Assembly: GCA_964475115.1 (NCBI GenBank)
Contig: CAYYVJ010000040.1
Location: 1-17,946, forward strand
Direction: 5' to 3'
Source of the DNA: CAYYVJ01 sp964475115
GTDB taxonomy: Bacteria; Bacillota; Clostridia; Lachnospirales; Lachnospiraceae
DNA length: 17,946 nucleotides
Shown: one piece after another, positions 8,651 through 15,250 of the stretch
Layout: each line of letters begins with the position of its first letter
How positions within the stretch are numbered: the first letter of the stretch is position 1
Notes under the pieces: generated by a model
Told to the model about the DNA's origin: nothing
The model's input: the letters and a program-made list of their open reading frames with translations, nothing else
The model's database searches: none
Made by a program: the position numbers and the translations under genes

Positions 8651-10252
8651 ATGGGAAGTAGAAATGGATATTTTCAAATTATTGATAGAGAAGATGGTAC
8701 GTATTTGAAGATATTTCCGGCACTTGAACTAGGAACCCCACTGAAAGTAGATGAATTGGTTCGTTATTTATCAAGACAAATGATTGAAGGTTATAATTTG
8801 CCTCAAATAAATCAAATATTAAAAAATGCTACTGAGGAAACTGAAATAAAATTAACAGATGCTATAATATTACCTATTTCGGAAGAAATAAAAATTGAAA
8901 TAGAGATTGATAAGATGTCAGCGATTGGAAGATTTTATCCACCTAGTAGTAAAGGTAAGTTAATAGATAAGAATGAAATCATGAATAATCTAAAATACTT
9001 GGGTATCGTTTTTGGAATCCAAGAGGATGTAATAGACGAATTCATTAAAAATAGAAAGTATTGTGAAGATTTGGTTTTAGCAAAAGGTTCACCAGTTGTA
9101 AATGGAAGAGATGCTAAGATTACCTACCATTTTAACTTGAATTTAAATTCTAAGCCCAAGCTAAATGATGATGGTACCGTGGATTTTCATCATTTAGAAA
9201 ACATCAACAAGGTTAGTGTTGGAACAATTTTAGCCACTTTAACACCTGAAATACTTGGTAGACCGGGTAGTGATGTGTTTGGAAAAGAAATTCCTCCTAA
9301 AAAGGTGGAAAAAAGAAGATTGAAATATGGTAGAAATATTAATCTCTCAGAAGATTCTTTGCAACTAATATCAGCAGTAAGTGGACATGTTGAAATAGAT
9401 TATGAAGGAAAGGTTATAGTTTCAAACACCTATGAAGTAGCAGGCGATGTTGATGCTTCTACTGGAGATATTCAGTATGAAGGAAATGTTTTTGTAAAAG
9501 GAAATGTTAGAACGGGTTTTTCAATCACAGCGTCGGGAGACATTGAAATAAATGGTGTTGTAGAGGGTGCACAAATAATAGCAGGCGGACAAATTGTACT
9601 AAGGCGTGGAATTCAAGGAATGAACAAGGGAGTTCTAGATGCCAAAGGAAATATTGTGGCAAAATTTATTGAAAGTGCTAAAGTAAAAGCAGGAGGAGCA
9701 ATTGAAACAGATTGTATTCTTCATAGCACAGTATCTGCAAATGGTGAAATTATACTTAAGGGGAAAAGAGGCTTGCTGATTGGTGGAAATGTAAGATCTT
9801 CTCGCCAAATTGAAGCGCAAAACATCGGCTCTGCAATGGGAACGTCAACGGTTGTAGAGGTGGGCGCAGACCCTGGTCAACAAGATGAATTGCTCAAACT
9901 ACAAGAAGAAGAAAAGAAATTGAGGGAAGAAGAATACAGACTTAGACAAGTAGTTGATATGCTAAAAGCCAAACAAGAAAGAGGACAATTGGCAACTGAC
10001 AAAATAAGTGAATTCAAGGGAACCCTTCAAAGATATATTGCGATATACAATCGTATAAAAGAAGTTTCTAAAGAAATCATAGAGTCGACAGAGGCCCTTA
10101 TGGCAGATACAGATGCAAGAATAAAAGTATCAAAAAACATTTATCCTGGAGTAAAGATAATTGTAGGTGGAGAAGTTTTGATAACGAGAGATATTAGAAG
10201 CTTTTCGCAGTTTGTAAAATCAGATGGTGAAGTTAAGATATTGACACTTTAA
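8651..10252 (+). CDS. FapA (DUF342) family protein, flagellar assembly protein A
   Basis: FapA family proteins have an N-terminal FapA domain, a central Gly/Val-rich parallel beta-helix and a C-terminal coiled coil. Here the N-terminal region covers about 1-245. The beta-helix (about 250-400) shows repeated strands such as EGNVFVKGNVRTG, ASGDIEINGVVEG and AGGQIVLRRGIQG. A long charged coiled coil (about 410-480, LLKLQEEEKKLREEEYRLRQ) follows. No transmembrane segment is seen, so it is probably cytoplasmic. AGGAGGGG (8639-8646) sits just before the ATG at 8651. Length 533 aa fits the family. The family occurs widely in motile bacteria and has been linked to flagellar regulation, but its biochemical role is unsettled. 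The fliA-fapA pairing supports a flagellar link. Confidence 0.9.
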   Translation: MGSRNGYFQIIDREDGTYLKIFPALELGTPLKVDELVRYLSRQMIEGYNLPQINQILKNATEETEIKLTDAIILPISEEIKIEIEIDKMSAIGRFYPPSSKGKLIDKNEIMNNLKYLGIVFGIQEDVIDEFIKNRKYCEDLVLAKGSPVVNGRDAKITYHFNLNLNSKPKLNDDGTVDFHHLENINKVSVGTILATLTPEILGRPGSDVFGKEIPPKKVEKRRLKYGRNINLSEDSLQLISAVSGHVEIDYEGKVIVSNTYEVAGDVDASTGDIQYEGNVFVKGNVRTGFSITASGDIEINGVVEGAQIIAGGQIVLRRGIQGMNKGVLDAKGNIVAKFIESAKVKAGGAIETDCILHSTVSANGEIILKGKRGLLIGGNVRSSRQIEAQNIGSAMGTSTVVEVGADPGQQDELLKLQEEEKKLREEEYRLRQVVDMLKAKQERGQLATDKISEFKGTLQRYIAIYNRIKEVSKEIIESTEALMADTDARIKVSKNIYPGVKIIVGGEVLITRDIRSFSQFVKSDGEVKILTL

Positions 10253-10268
10253 AAAGGATGTGAAAGCT

Positions 10269-10589
10269 ATGGCAATTGGTCCCATTTTACACCAGGGAGT
10301 GATACAGAGAACTCAAGATATCGGACATATGAAACAAAATCAAGATGCAAAACCTCTAATTGATCAAACTAATATTCAAGCCCAACTTCAAAAAGAAGTA
10401 GAACATAATACAAAACAAGTTACAAAATATAATGAGGTAGACAAACAAGAGAAGCGTTTTGATGCAAAAGAAAAAGGGAGTGGTTTTTATTTTGCTCAAG
10501 AACAAAAGGAAAAAGAAAAAAATAAAAACAAGAACCAGAATGATAAAGTAATCATAAAGGGCAATAATAGTTTTGATGTGAAGATATAA
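10269..10589 (+). CDS. Small Lys/Gln/Asn-rich soluble protein of the flagellar operon, function unknown
   Basis: No named domain is recognised. The protein is about 106 aa and hydrophilic throughout, with no membrane segment or signal. The N-terminal third (MAIGPILHQGVIQRTQDIGH) looks more ordered and reminds me of uncharacterised proteins in other clostridial flagellar operons. The middle (about 38-75) is rich in Gln, Lys and Glu and could form a helix or coiled coil. The tail (about 76-100) is a low-complexity run of Lys, Glu, Gln and Asn before VIIKGNNSFDVKI. An in-frame GTG at 10260 is too close to AAGGA to be used; GGATGTGA (10256-10263) serves the ATG at 10269. It lies 16 bases after fapA. 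A motility role is inferred from position. Confidence 0.8.
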   Translation: MAIGPILHQGVIQRTQDIGHMKQNQDAKPLIDQTNIQAQLQKEVEHNTKQVTKYNEVDKQEKRFDAKEKGSGFYFAQEQKEKEKNKNKNQNDKVIIKGNNSFDVKI

Positions 10590-10612
10590 GTTGCTTTATA
10601 AGGAGAGTATGT

Positions 10613-11230
10613 ATGACACCATTAGAGATTTTCTTGATTGTAATTGGTTTAAGTGCAATTGCTATTAGCTATTTCATTTCTGATAAGATTTCTGAAGAAA
10701 AGTTGAATAAAGCAGCACGTGATTATGTGCTAAGTGAAGAGACGAAAGAGTCCCTAACAAGTCAGACGAAAACAACTATAGAAGATTTGTTAGAGGGTCT
10801 ATCAGGAGATATTGCTGTAAAAGCAGAGAGAGAATTAGAGAAACTATCCAATGAGAAGATTATGGCGGTAAAAGATTATTCAGATGGAGTTTTGGATGAA
10901 ATAAATAAAGGTCACAATGAAGTTATGTTTTTATATAGTATGTTGGATGACAAAGATAGAAGCCTGAAAGAAAGAATACATGAAGTTAATTCTATTATGA
11001 AAAATCAAGATGTTCTTGAGGAAGTTAAAAGTGATTCACCCTTAGTTTTATCTACAGAAAAGCAAAAAGAAAATGATGTTCAAGAAGAATATAAAAGGAA
11101 CAATAACGAAGATATATTAAGATTGCATTATGAAGGAAAATCTAATTTGGACATTGCAAAAGAATTAGGAATAGGTCTTGGTGAAGTTCAATTGGTAATT
11201 GACTTGTTTCAAGGAGGAAATATACTATGA
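10613..11230 (+). CDS. Membrane-anchored helical protein in the SwrB/YlxL position
   Basis: The 205 aa protein has an N-terminal membrane helix (about residues 4-23) and a long charged helical stretch (about 24-165) likely to form a coiled coil. A compact C-terminal segment (about 167-200) reads RLHYEGKSNLDIAKELGIGL then GEVQLVIDLF, which looks like a small helix-turn-helix-type fold. In Bacillus the gene between sigD and rpsB is swrB (ylxL), a single-pass, coiled-coil protein that promotes flagellar export and basal-body activation. Position, topology and the C-terminal motif suggest a SwrB-like or DUF6115-type protein; I cannot confirm the family by search. AAGGAGAG (10600-10607) serves the ATG. 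The stop overlaps the next start as ATGA. Confidence 0.8.
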   Translation: MTPLEIFLIVIGLSAIAISYFISDKISEEKLNKAARDYVLSEETKESLTSQTKTTIEDLLEGLSGDIAVKAERELEKLSNEKIMAVKDYSDGVLDEINKGHNEVMFLYSMLDDKDRSLKERIHEVNSIMKNQDVLEEVKSDSPLVLSTEKQKENDVQEEYKRNNNEDILRLHYEGKSNLDIAKELGIGLGEVQLVIDLFQGGNIL

Positions 11231-11718
11231 AACTAAAATATTACCTAAAAGGATTTGGGATAGGTATCTTGTTTGCAACTATAATTATTGGGATTTCTTT
11301 TTACATTTCAGGAAGAGGAAAAGAATTATCTGATGAGGATATTATTTCAAAAGCTGAAGTTTTAGGAATGGTAATGAAAGAAGAAACTACAGTAGAAGAG
11401 ATTACAACAGTAGAAGAAACTACAATAATAGAAGAGGCTACAACAGCAGAAGAGGCTACAACAGCAGAAGAAACTACGACAGTAGAAGAAACTGAAACTC
11501 AAGAGGAAATATCAACTTCTGCTATAAAGATTACAATTGAAAAAGGCTATTCTTCTGATAAGATAGCTGGGATACTTGAGGAACATGGTATAATAACAGA
11601 TGCGAAAGAGTTTAATCGATATCTAATTCAAAAAGGTGTATCAAGAAAGATTCAATCGGGAACATATGAAATGTATCCAGGTATGTCTTATGAAGAACTT
11701 ATGAATATGTTAAAATAA
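11227..11718 (+). CDS. Membrane-anchored Thr/Glu-repeat protein with MltG/YceG-like LysM-like domain
   Basis: The 163 aa protein has an N-terminal membrane anchor (about residues 9-28, cytoplasm to outside). An acidic Thr/Glu repeat linker runs from 52 to 92, and a C-terminal domain from about 98 to 163. That domain (TIEKGYSSDKIAGILEEHGI, then a helix with RYLIQKGVSR, then SGTYEMYPGMSYEELMNML) resembles the LysM-like substrate-recognition subdomain found before the catalytic region of MltG/YceG endolytic transglycosylases. The catalytic YceG domain is absent because the protein ends right after this module. The start codon overlaps the upstream stop (ATGA), so the two are translationally coupled. 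A cell-wall-binding role outside the membrane is inference. It is the last gene before rpsB. Confidence 0.8.
   Translation: MKLKYYLKGFGIGILFATIIIGISFYISGRGKELSDEDIISKAEVLGMVMKEETTVEEITTVEETTIIEEATTAEEATTAEETTTVEETETQEEISTSAIKITIEKGYSSDKIAGILEEHGIITDAKEFNRYLIQKGVSRKIQSGTYEMYPGMSYEELMNMLK
11380..11502 (+). repeat. Degenerate 18-bp tandem repeats coding for six-residue EE-x-T-x-x units
   Basis: About seven in-frame units of 18 bp (the first is 15 bp) encode EETTV, EEITTV, EETTII, EEATTA, EEATTA, EETTTV and EETETQ. Units four and five are almost identical at DNA level (gaagaggctacaacagca), which suggests recent unit duplication. The repeat forms the extracytoplasmic linker between the membrane anchor and the LysM-like domain of the 11227 gene. 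Copy number is likely to vary between strains by slippage or recombination. Confidence 0.85.
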
Positions 11719-11721
11719 GCC

Positions 11722-11751
11722 TTTACAAAGCTATACATTATGTGATATAAT
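11722..11751 (+). promoter_or_regulatory. Predicted sigma-A extended -10 promoter for rpsB-tsf
   Basis: A -35-like TTTACA (11722-11727) and a perfect TATAAT (11746-11751) are separated by 18 bases. TG at 11743-11744 makes an extended -10 (TGATATAAT). The start of transcription is expected near 11758. The -35 element begins 4 bases after the stop codon of the last flagellar gene. Confidence 0.8.
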
Positions 11752-11757
11752 TCTACG

Positions 11758-11886
11758 GTAAAAATGCTCTTTGAAAAAAGTTAAAGAGTGTAACAAATTA
11801 AGCACGTATACTGATTTCTAAAAGGGTGCCAAATGGTTCTTTAGAAGCTAAGGTATACGGAAGCAAAAACCAAACGGAGGAAAAAA
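11758..11886 (+). promoter_or_regulatory. Structured rpsB 5' leader, candidate S2 autoregulatory element
   Basis: The roughly 130-base untranslated leader contains a nested hairpin. Outer stem CGTATAC (11805-11811) pairs perfectly with GTATACG (11853-11859). Inner stem TTCTAAA (11816-11822) pairs perfectly with TTTAGAA (11840-11846). A short apical GCC/GGT stem (11828-11830 with 11835-11837) is possible. A separate small hairpin, CTCTTT (11767-11772) with AAAGAG (11783-11788), lies upstream and has no T-tract, so it is not a terminator. The Shine-Dalgarno CGGAGG (11875-11880) is outside the stems. Ribosomal protein operons often have leaders bound by their own product, and S2 is known to control rpsB in Gammaproteobacteria. 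That this leader binds S2 is inference. Confidence 0.55.
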
Positions 11887-12624
11887 ATGAGCGTTATTTC
11901 AATGAAACAATTATTAGAAGCAGGTGTACATTTTGGTCACCAAACAAGAAGATGGAACCCTAAAATGGCTCCTTACATTTACACAGAAAGAAATGGTATC
12001 TATATTATTGACTTACAAAAATCTGTAGGTAAAGTAGATGAAGCTTACAAAGCTATTTCTGATGTAGTAGCTGAAGGCGGAAGCGTTCTTTTTGTTGGAA
12101 CAAAAAAACAAGCGCAAGATGCAATTAAATCTGAAGCTGAACGTTGTAACATGTTTTATGTAAATGAAAGATGGTTAGGTGGAATGTTAACTAACTTCAA
12201 GACAATTCAAAGTAGAATTGCTCGTTTGAGAGAAATCGAACGTATGTCTGAAGATGGAACATTTTCAGTTCTTCCTAAAAAAGAAGTTATTGAATTGAAA
12301 AAAGAATGGGATAAACTTGAGAAGAATCTTGGTGGGATCAAAGATATGAAAAAGATTCCTGATATTATATTTGTTGTAGATCCAAAGAAAGAAAGAATTT
12401 GTGTTCAAGAAGCACATTCTCTTGGTGTTCCATTGGTTGGAATTGCAGACACAAACTGCGATCCAGAAGAACTAGATTATGTTATCCCTGGTAATGATGA
12501 TGCTATTAGAGCAGTTAAATTAATTTCTTCCAAGATGGCTGATGCTGTTATCGAAGCAAATCAAGGCGTTCAAACAACAGAAGAAGCTGAAGCAGAAGGA
12601 TTTGAAGAAGAAGTTTTAAGCTAA
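11887..12624 (+). CDS. rpsB: 30S ribosomal protein S2
   Basis: S2 binds the 30S subunit at the head-body junction and is needed for S1-type and mRNA interactions. The start MSVISMKQLLEAGVHFGHQT and the HFGHQTRRWNPKMAPYI block are typical, as are GTKKQAQDAI, NERWLGGMLTNFKTI, PDIIFVVDP and GVPLVGIADTNCDPEELDYVIPGNDDAIRA. The protein is 245 aa with an acidic C-terminal tail (about 225-245). The ATG follows CGGAGG by 6 bases. It is co-transcribed with tsf, the near-universal bacterial arrangement. Confidence 0.99.
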   Translation: MSVISMKQLLEAGVHFGHQTRRWNPKMAPYIYTERNGIYIIDLQKSVGKVDEAYKAISDVVAEGGSVLFVGTKKQAQDAIKSEAERCNMFYVNERWLGGMLTNFKTIQSRIARLREIERMSEDGTFSVLPKKEVIELKKEWDKLEKNLGGIKDMKKIPDIIFVVDPKKERICVQEAHSLGVPLVGIADTNCDPEELDYVIPGNDDAIRAVKLISSKMADAVIEANQGVQTTEEAEAEGFEEEVLS

Positions 12625-12668
12625 TAAATCGTCACACACTAATAACAAAACAAATGGAGGTAACTAAG

Positions 12669-13595
12669 ATGGCTATAACAGCAGCTATGGTTAAAGATTT
12701 AAGAGAACTAACCGGAGCCGGAATGATGGATTGTAAGAAGGCTTTGGCAGCTACAGATGGTGACATGGATAAGGCAATTGAATTTTTAAGAGAAAAAGGC
12801 CTTGCAGCAGCTGAGAAAAAAGCAGGTAGAATTGCAGCAGAAGGTATGGTTGCAGCTATTATAATAGATGATAATAAAGCAGCGATTGTTGAAGTAAACA
12901 GTGAAACAGACTTTGTTTCAAAAAATGAAGTGTTTAGAGAATATGTTGCAGATGTTGTAGAACAGGTAATTAAATCTGATGCAAAAGATGTAGAAGAATT
13001 AAGCGCAGAGGCTTGGCATAAAGATTCTTCAAAGACTGTAAAAGAAGCTCTATCTAGTCAAATTGCTATTATTGGTGAAAATCTTAGCATAAGAAGATTT
13101 GAAAGAATCAATGTAGAAAATGGCTGTGTTGTTTCTTATATTCATGGCGGTGGAAGAATTGGTGTTCTTGTAGAAGCTGAAACTTCAGTTGTAAATGAAG
13201 CAGTGAAAGAAGCATTAAAGAACGTTGCTATGCAAATTGCAGCAGTTTCTCCAAAATATGTTTCAAGAGATGAAGTATCTGCAGACTATATTGAGCATGA
13301 AAAAGAAATTTTAAAAGCTCAGGCAAAGAACGAAAATCCTGATAAGCCAGAAAATATCATTGAAAAAATGATAATTGGACGTTTAAATAAGGAATTAAAA
13401 GAAGTATGTTTATTAGATCAAACCTATGTTAAAGATGGTGACTTGACAGTATCTAAATATTTAGAAAGTGTTTCTAAAGAAGTTGGAGCTACAATTACTG
13501 TAAAACGTTTTGTTCGTTTTGAAACAGGCGAAGGAATCGAGAAAAAACAAGAAGATTTTGCTGCAGAAGTAGCAAAACAAATGGAAAAAATCTAA
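12669..13595 (+). CDS. tsf: Translation elongation factor Ts
   Basis: EF-Ts exchanges GDP for GTP on EF-Tu. The N-terminal UBA-like domain (AAMVKDLRELTGAGMMDCKK AL, about 4-40) and the TDFVSKN motif that contacts EF-Tu (near residue 80) are clear, followed by the two core subdomains. The product is 308 aa. An in-frame ATG at 12654 contains the Shine-Dalgarno GGAGGTAA (12656-12663), so the ATG at 12669, which gives MAITAAMVKDLR, is the correct start. It lies 44 bases after rpsB without a terminator between them. A strong terminator follows. Confidence 0.98.
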   Translation: MAITAAMVKDLRELTGAGMMDCKKALAATDGDMDKAIEFLREKGLAAAEKKAGRIAAEGMVAAIIIDDNKAAIVEVNSETDFVSKNEVFREYVADVVEQVIKSDAKDVEELSAEAWHKDSSKTVKEALSSQIAIIGENLSIRRFERINVENGCVVSYIHGGGRIGVLVEAETSVVNEAVKEALKNVAMQIAAVSPKYVSRDEVSADYIEHEKEILKAQAKNENPDKPENIIEKMIIGRLNKELKEVCLLDQTYVKDGDLTVSKYLESVSKEVGATITVKRFVRFETGEGIEKKQEDFAAEVAKQMEKI

Positions 13596-13643
13596 TTTAA
13601 AAAAGAATTATAAAAGAAACTGAATAGTAACTTATAGATTCAT

Positions 13644-13684
13644 AAAGAGCGTGAGAATACTAATCTCCGCTCTTTATTTATAGC
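13644..13684 (+). terminator. Intrinsic terminator of rpsB-tsf
   Basis: A perfect 8-bp stem, AAAGAGCG (13644-13651) with CGCTCTTT (13668-13675), is extended by GAGA (13653-13656) with TCTC (13664-13667) across a one-base bulge, with a 7-base loop. A T-rich tail (TTTATTTAT) follows. It lies about 50 bases after the tsf stop codon. Confidence 0.85.
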
Positions 13685-13724
13685 AAGAAGTAAATATCGG
13701 CAAAGAAAGAGCGAGGATATCATA

Positions 13725-14108
13725 ATGAAGAGAACGATAATATCATCAAAAAATGCTCCCGCAGCTGTAGGACCTTATTCTCATGGAGTTCAAGTAGGAG
13801 ATACTATTTTTACATCAGGTCAATTAGGACTAGATCCTAAAACAGGAAATTTAGTAGACGGTATAGAAGCACAAACAACACAAGGAATAAAGAATCTAGA
13901 ATCAGTGCTTAGAGAAGCTGGAATGGAACTTGAAGATGTAGTTAAAACTACAGTATTTCTTGCAGACATAGCGGACTTTCAAGCGATGAATACAATATAT
14001 GCGGATTTTTTCAAAGGAGAAACACCTGCGCGATCTTGTGTACAAGTAGCAGCCTTACCAAAAGGTGGTTTGTTTGAAATTGAAGCAATAGCCATAAAGG
14101 CAGAATAG
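13725..14108 (+). CDS. ridA: RidA family reactive enamine/imine deaminase
   Basis: RidA (YjgF/YER057c/L-PSP family) hydrolyses reactive 2-aminoacrylate-type enamines released by PLP enzymes, protecting other PLP enzymes. The 127 aa single domain is full length: KNAPAAVGPYSHGVQVGD at the N-terminus, FTSGQLGLDP, NLESVLREAG, and the C-terminal signature PARSCVQVAALPKGGLFEIE with the conserved Arg at the substrate carboxylate site. Its 9-base spacing to a PLP-dependent cysteine desulfurase is functionally sensible. GAGGAT before the ATG is the ribosome binding site. No strong promoter is evident between the tsf terminator and this gene. Confidence 0.95.
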   Translation: MKRTIISSKNAPAAVGPYSHGVQVGDTIFTSGQLGLDPKTGNLVDGIEAQTTQGIKNLESVLREAGMELEDVVKTTVFLADIADFQAMNTIYADFFKGETPARSCVQVAALPKGGLFEIEAIAIKAE

Positions 14109-14117
14109 GTAAAGAGT

Positions 14118-15248
14118 ATGTTATATTTTGATTACGCGGCAAATACTCCAGTAGAGGAAGAAGTATTGGAGTGTTTTTGTAATGAAACAAGGAATTATAT
14201 AGCAAATCCTAACTCTACACATAAATTGGGTAGAGAGGCTAAAGAGCGCATGGATGAGATTACAAATAGTCTTGCGAGCTATTTACAAGTCGAAGCAAAT
14301 GAGATAATCTATACTTCAGGTGCTAGCGAAGCAAATAATTTAGCAATGAAAGGATTAGTCTATTCTCACAAAGGAAATGGTAAACATATCATTTCTACTT
14401 GTATGGAACACTCTTCTGTAAGTGGATGCTTGACCATTTTACAAAACCAAGGATATGAAGTTGATTTGCTAGATATTACTTCGGAGGGTACCATTGACTT
14501 AATTCATTTGAAAGAATTGCTCCGAGAGGATACGATTTTAGTATCCATTGGCTATGTCGATAGTGAGTTGGGAATAAGGCAGCCGATTGAAGAGATTGTT
14601 GACATCCTTAAGGACTATAAAGGCTGCTATTTTCATACAGACGCTACCCAAGCGGTAGGAAGAATACCAGTAGAGTTTATAGATGGAATTCATAGCTTAT
14701 CTTTTGCTCCACATAAATTTTTTGGTTTAAATGGCTGCGGAATTTTATTAAAAAAAGAAGGTGTAGCTTTGACTCCGCTTATTGAAGGTGGGATTAGTAC
14801 GACAGTCTATCGAAGCGGAACACCAGCGATTGCTTTAGCCGCGTCTATAGAAAAAGCAGTAGAACTGGCATTTGATCATAGAGAAGAGAGATATGCCTAT
14901 CTACAAGATTTGAATTCTAAATTGAAAGAAAAGCTTATGAAATATTCTAAGGTTAGAATTAATAGTACGATAAAGTCGATACCATATATACTAAATCTTA
15001 GTGTGAAAAATATTAAAGCGATAGAGTTTCAGAGGGCATTGGAAGAAGAAGGGTTATGTGTGTCTACAAAAAGTGCGTGTTCTGTTCCAAACACTCCTTC
15101 TAGGAGCGTATACGCTGTAACTAAGGATAGAAAAAATGCTATGTGTTCTTTTCGAATTAGTTTGAGTCATGTAACAACAAATGAAGAATTAAACCAGTTT
15201 TTAGATGCTTTTGATAATTGCTATCAGAAGCTAGTGGATGGAGAGTAG
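14118..15248 (+). CDS. Cysteine desulfurase, NifS/IscS-like (class V aminotransferase fold)
   Basis: This PLP enzyme takes sulfur from L-cysteine as an enzyme persulfide for transfer to Fe-S clusters or tRNA. Length is 376 aa. Visible residues: YFDYAANTP at the N-terminus, TSGASEANNLA (phosphate binding), His98 in TCMEHSS, Asp175 and Gln178 in HTDATQAVG, PLP Lys200 in APHKFFG, and the persulfide Cys321 in STKSACS. The loop that usually reads GGGQExxxRxGT in NifS/IscS is IEGGISTTVYRSGT here, so the Gln/Glu part is changed while RSGT is kept. Linkage to a PP-loop thiolase and a TcdA-like gene suggests that it feeds sulfur to tRNA modification, though Fe-S supply is also possible. Confidence 0.93.
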   Translation: MLYFDYAANTPVEEEVLECFCNETRNYIANPNSTHKLGREAKERMDEITNSLASYLQVEANEIIYTSGASEANNLAMKGLVYSHKGNGKHIISTCMEHSSVSGCLTILQNQGYEVDLLDITSEGTIDLIHLKELLREDTILVSIGYVDSELGIRQPIEEIVDILKDYKGCYFHTDATQAVGRIPVEFIDGIHSLSFAPHKFFGLNGCGILLKKEGVALTPLIEGGISTTVYRSGTPAIALAASIEKAVELAFDHREERYAYLQDLNSKLKEKLMKYSKVRINSTIKSIPYILNLSVKNIKAIEFQRALEEEGLCVSTKSACSVPNTPSRSVYAVTKDRKNAMCSFRISLSHVTTNEELNQFLDAFDNCYQKLVDGE

Positions 15249-15250
15249 CT

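Noticed and set aside
11764..11784. Short upstream reading frame (MLFEKS) in the rpsB leader
   Set aside because: No ribosome binding site precedes it and the predicted transcript starts only about 6 bases upstream.
11767..11788. CTCTTT/AAAGAG hairpin as a terminator after the motility operon
   Set aside because: It lies downstream of the rpsB promoter and has no T-tract behind it.
13693..13704. GCCGATA on the minus strand as a sigma-28 -10 element
   Set aside because: No TAAA-like -35 lies at the required spacing, and no gene on the minus strand would be served.
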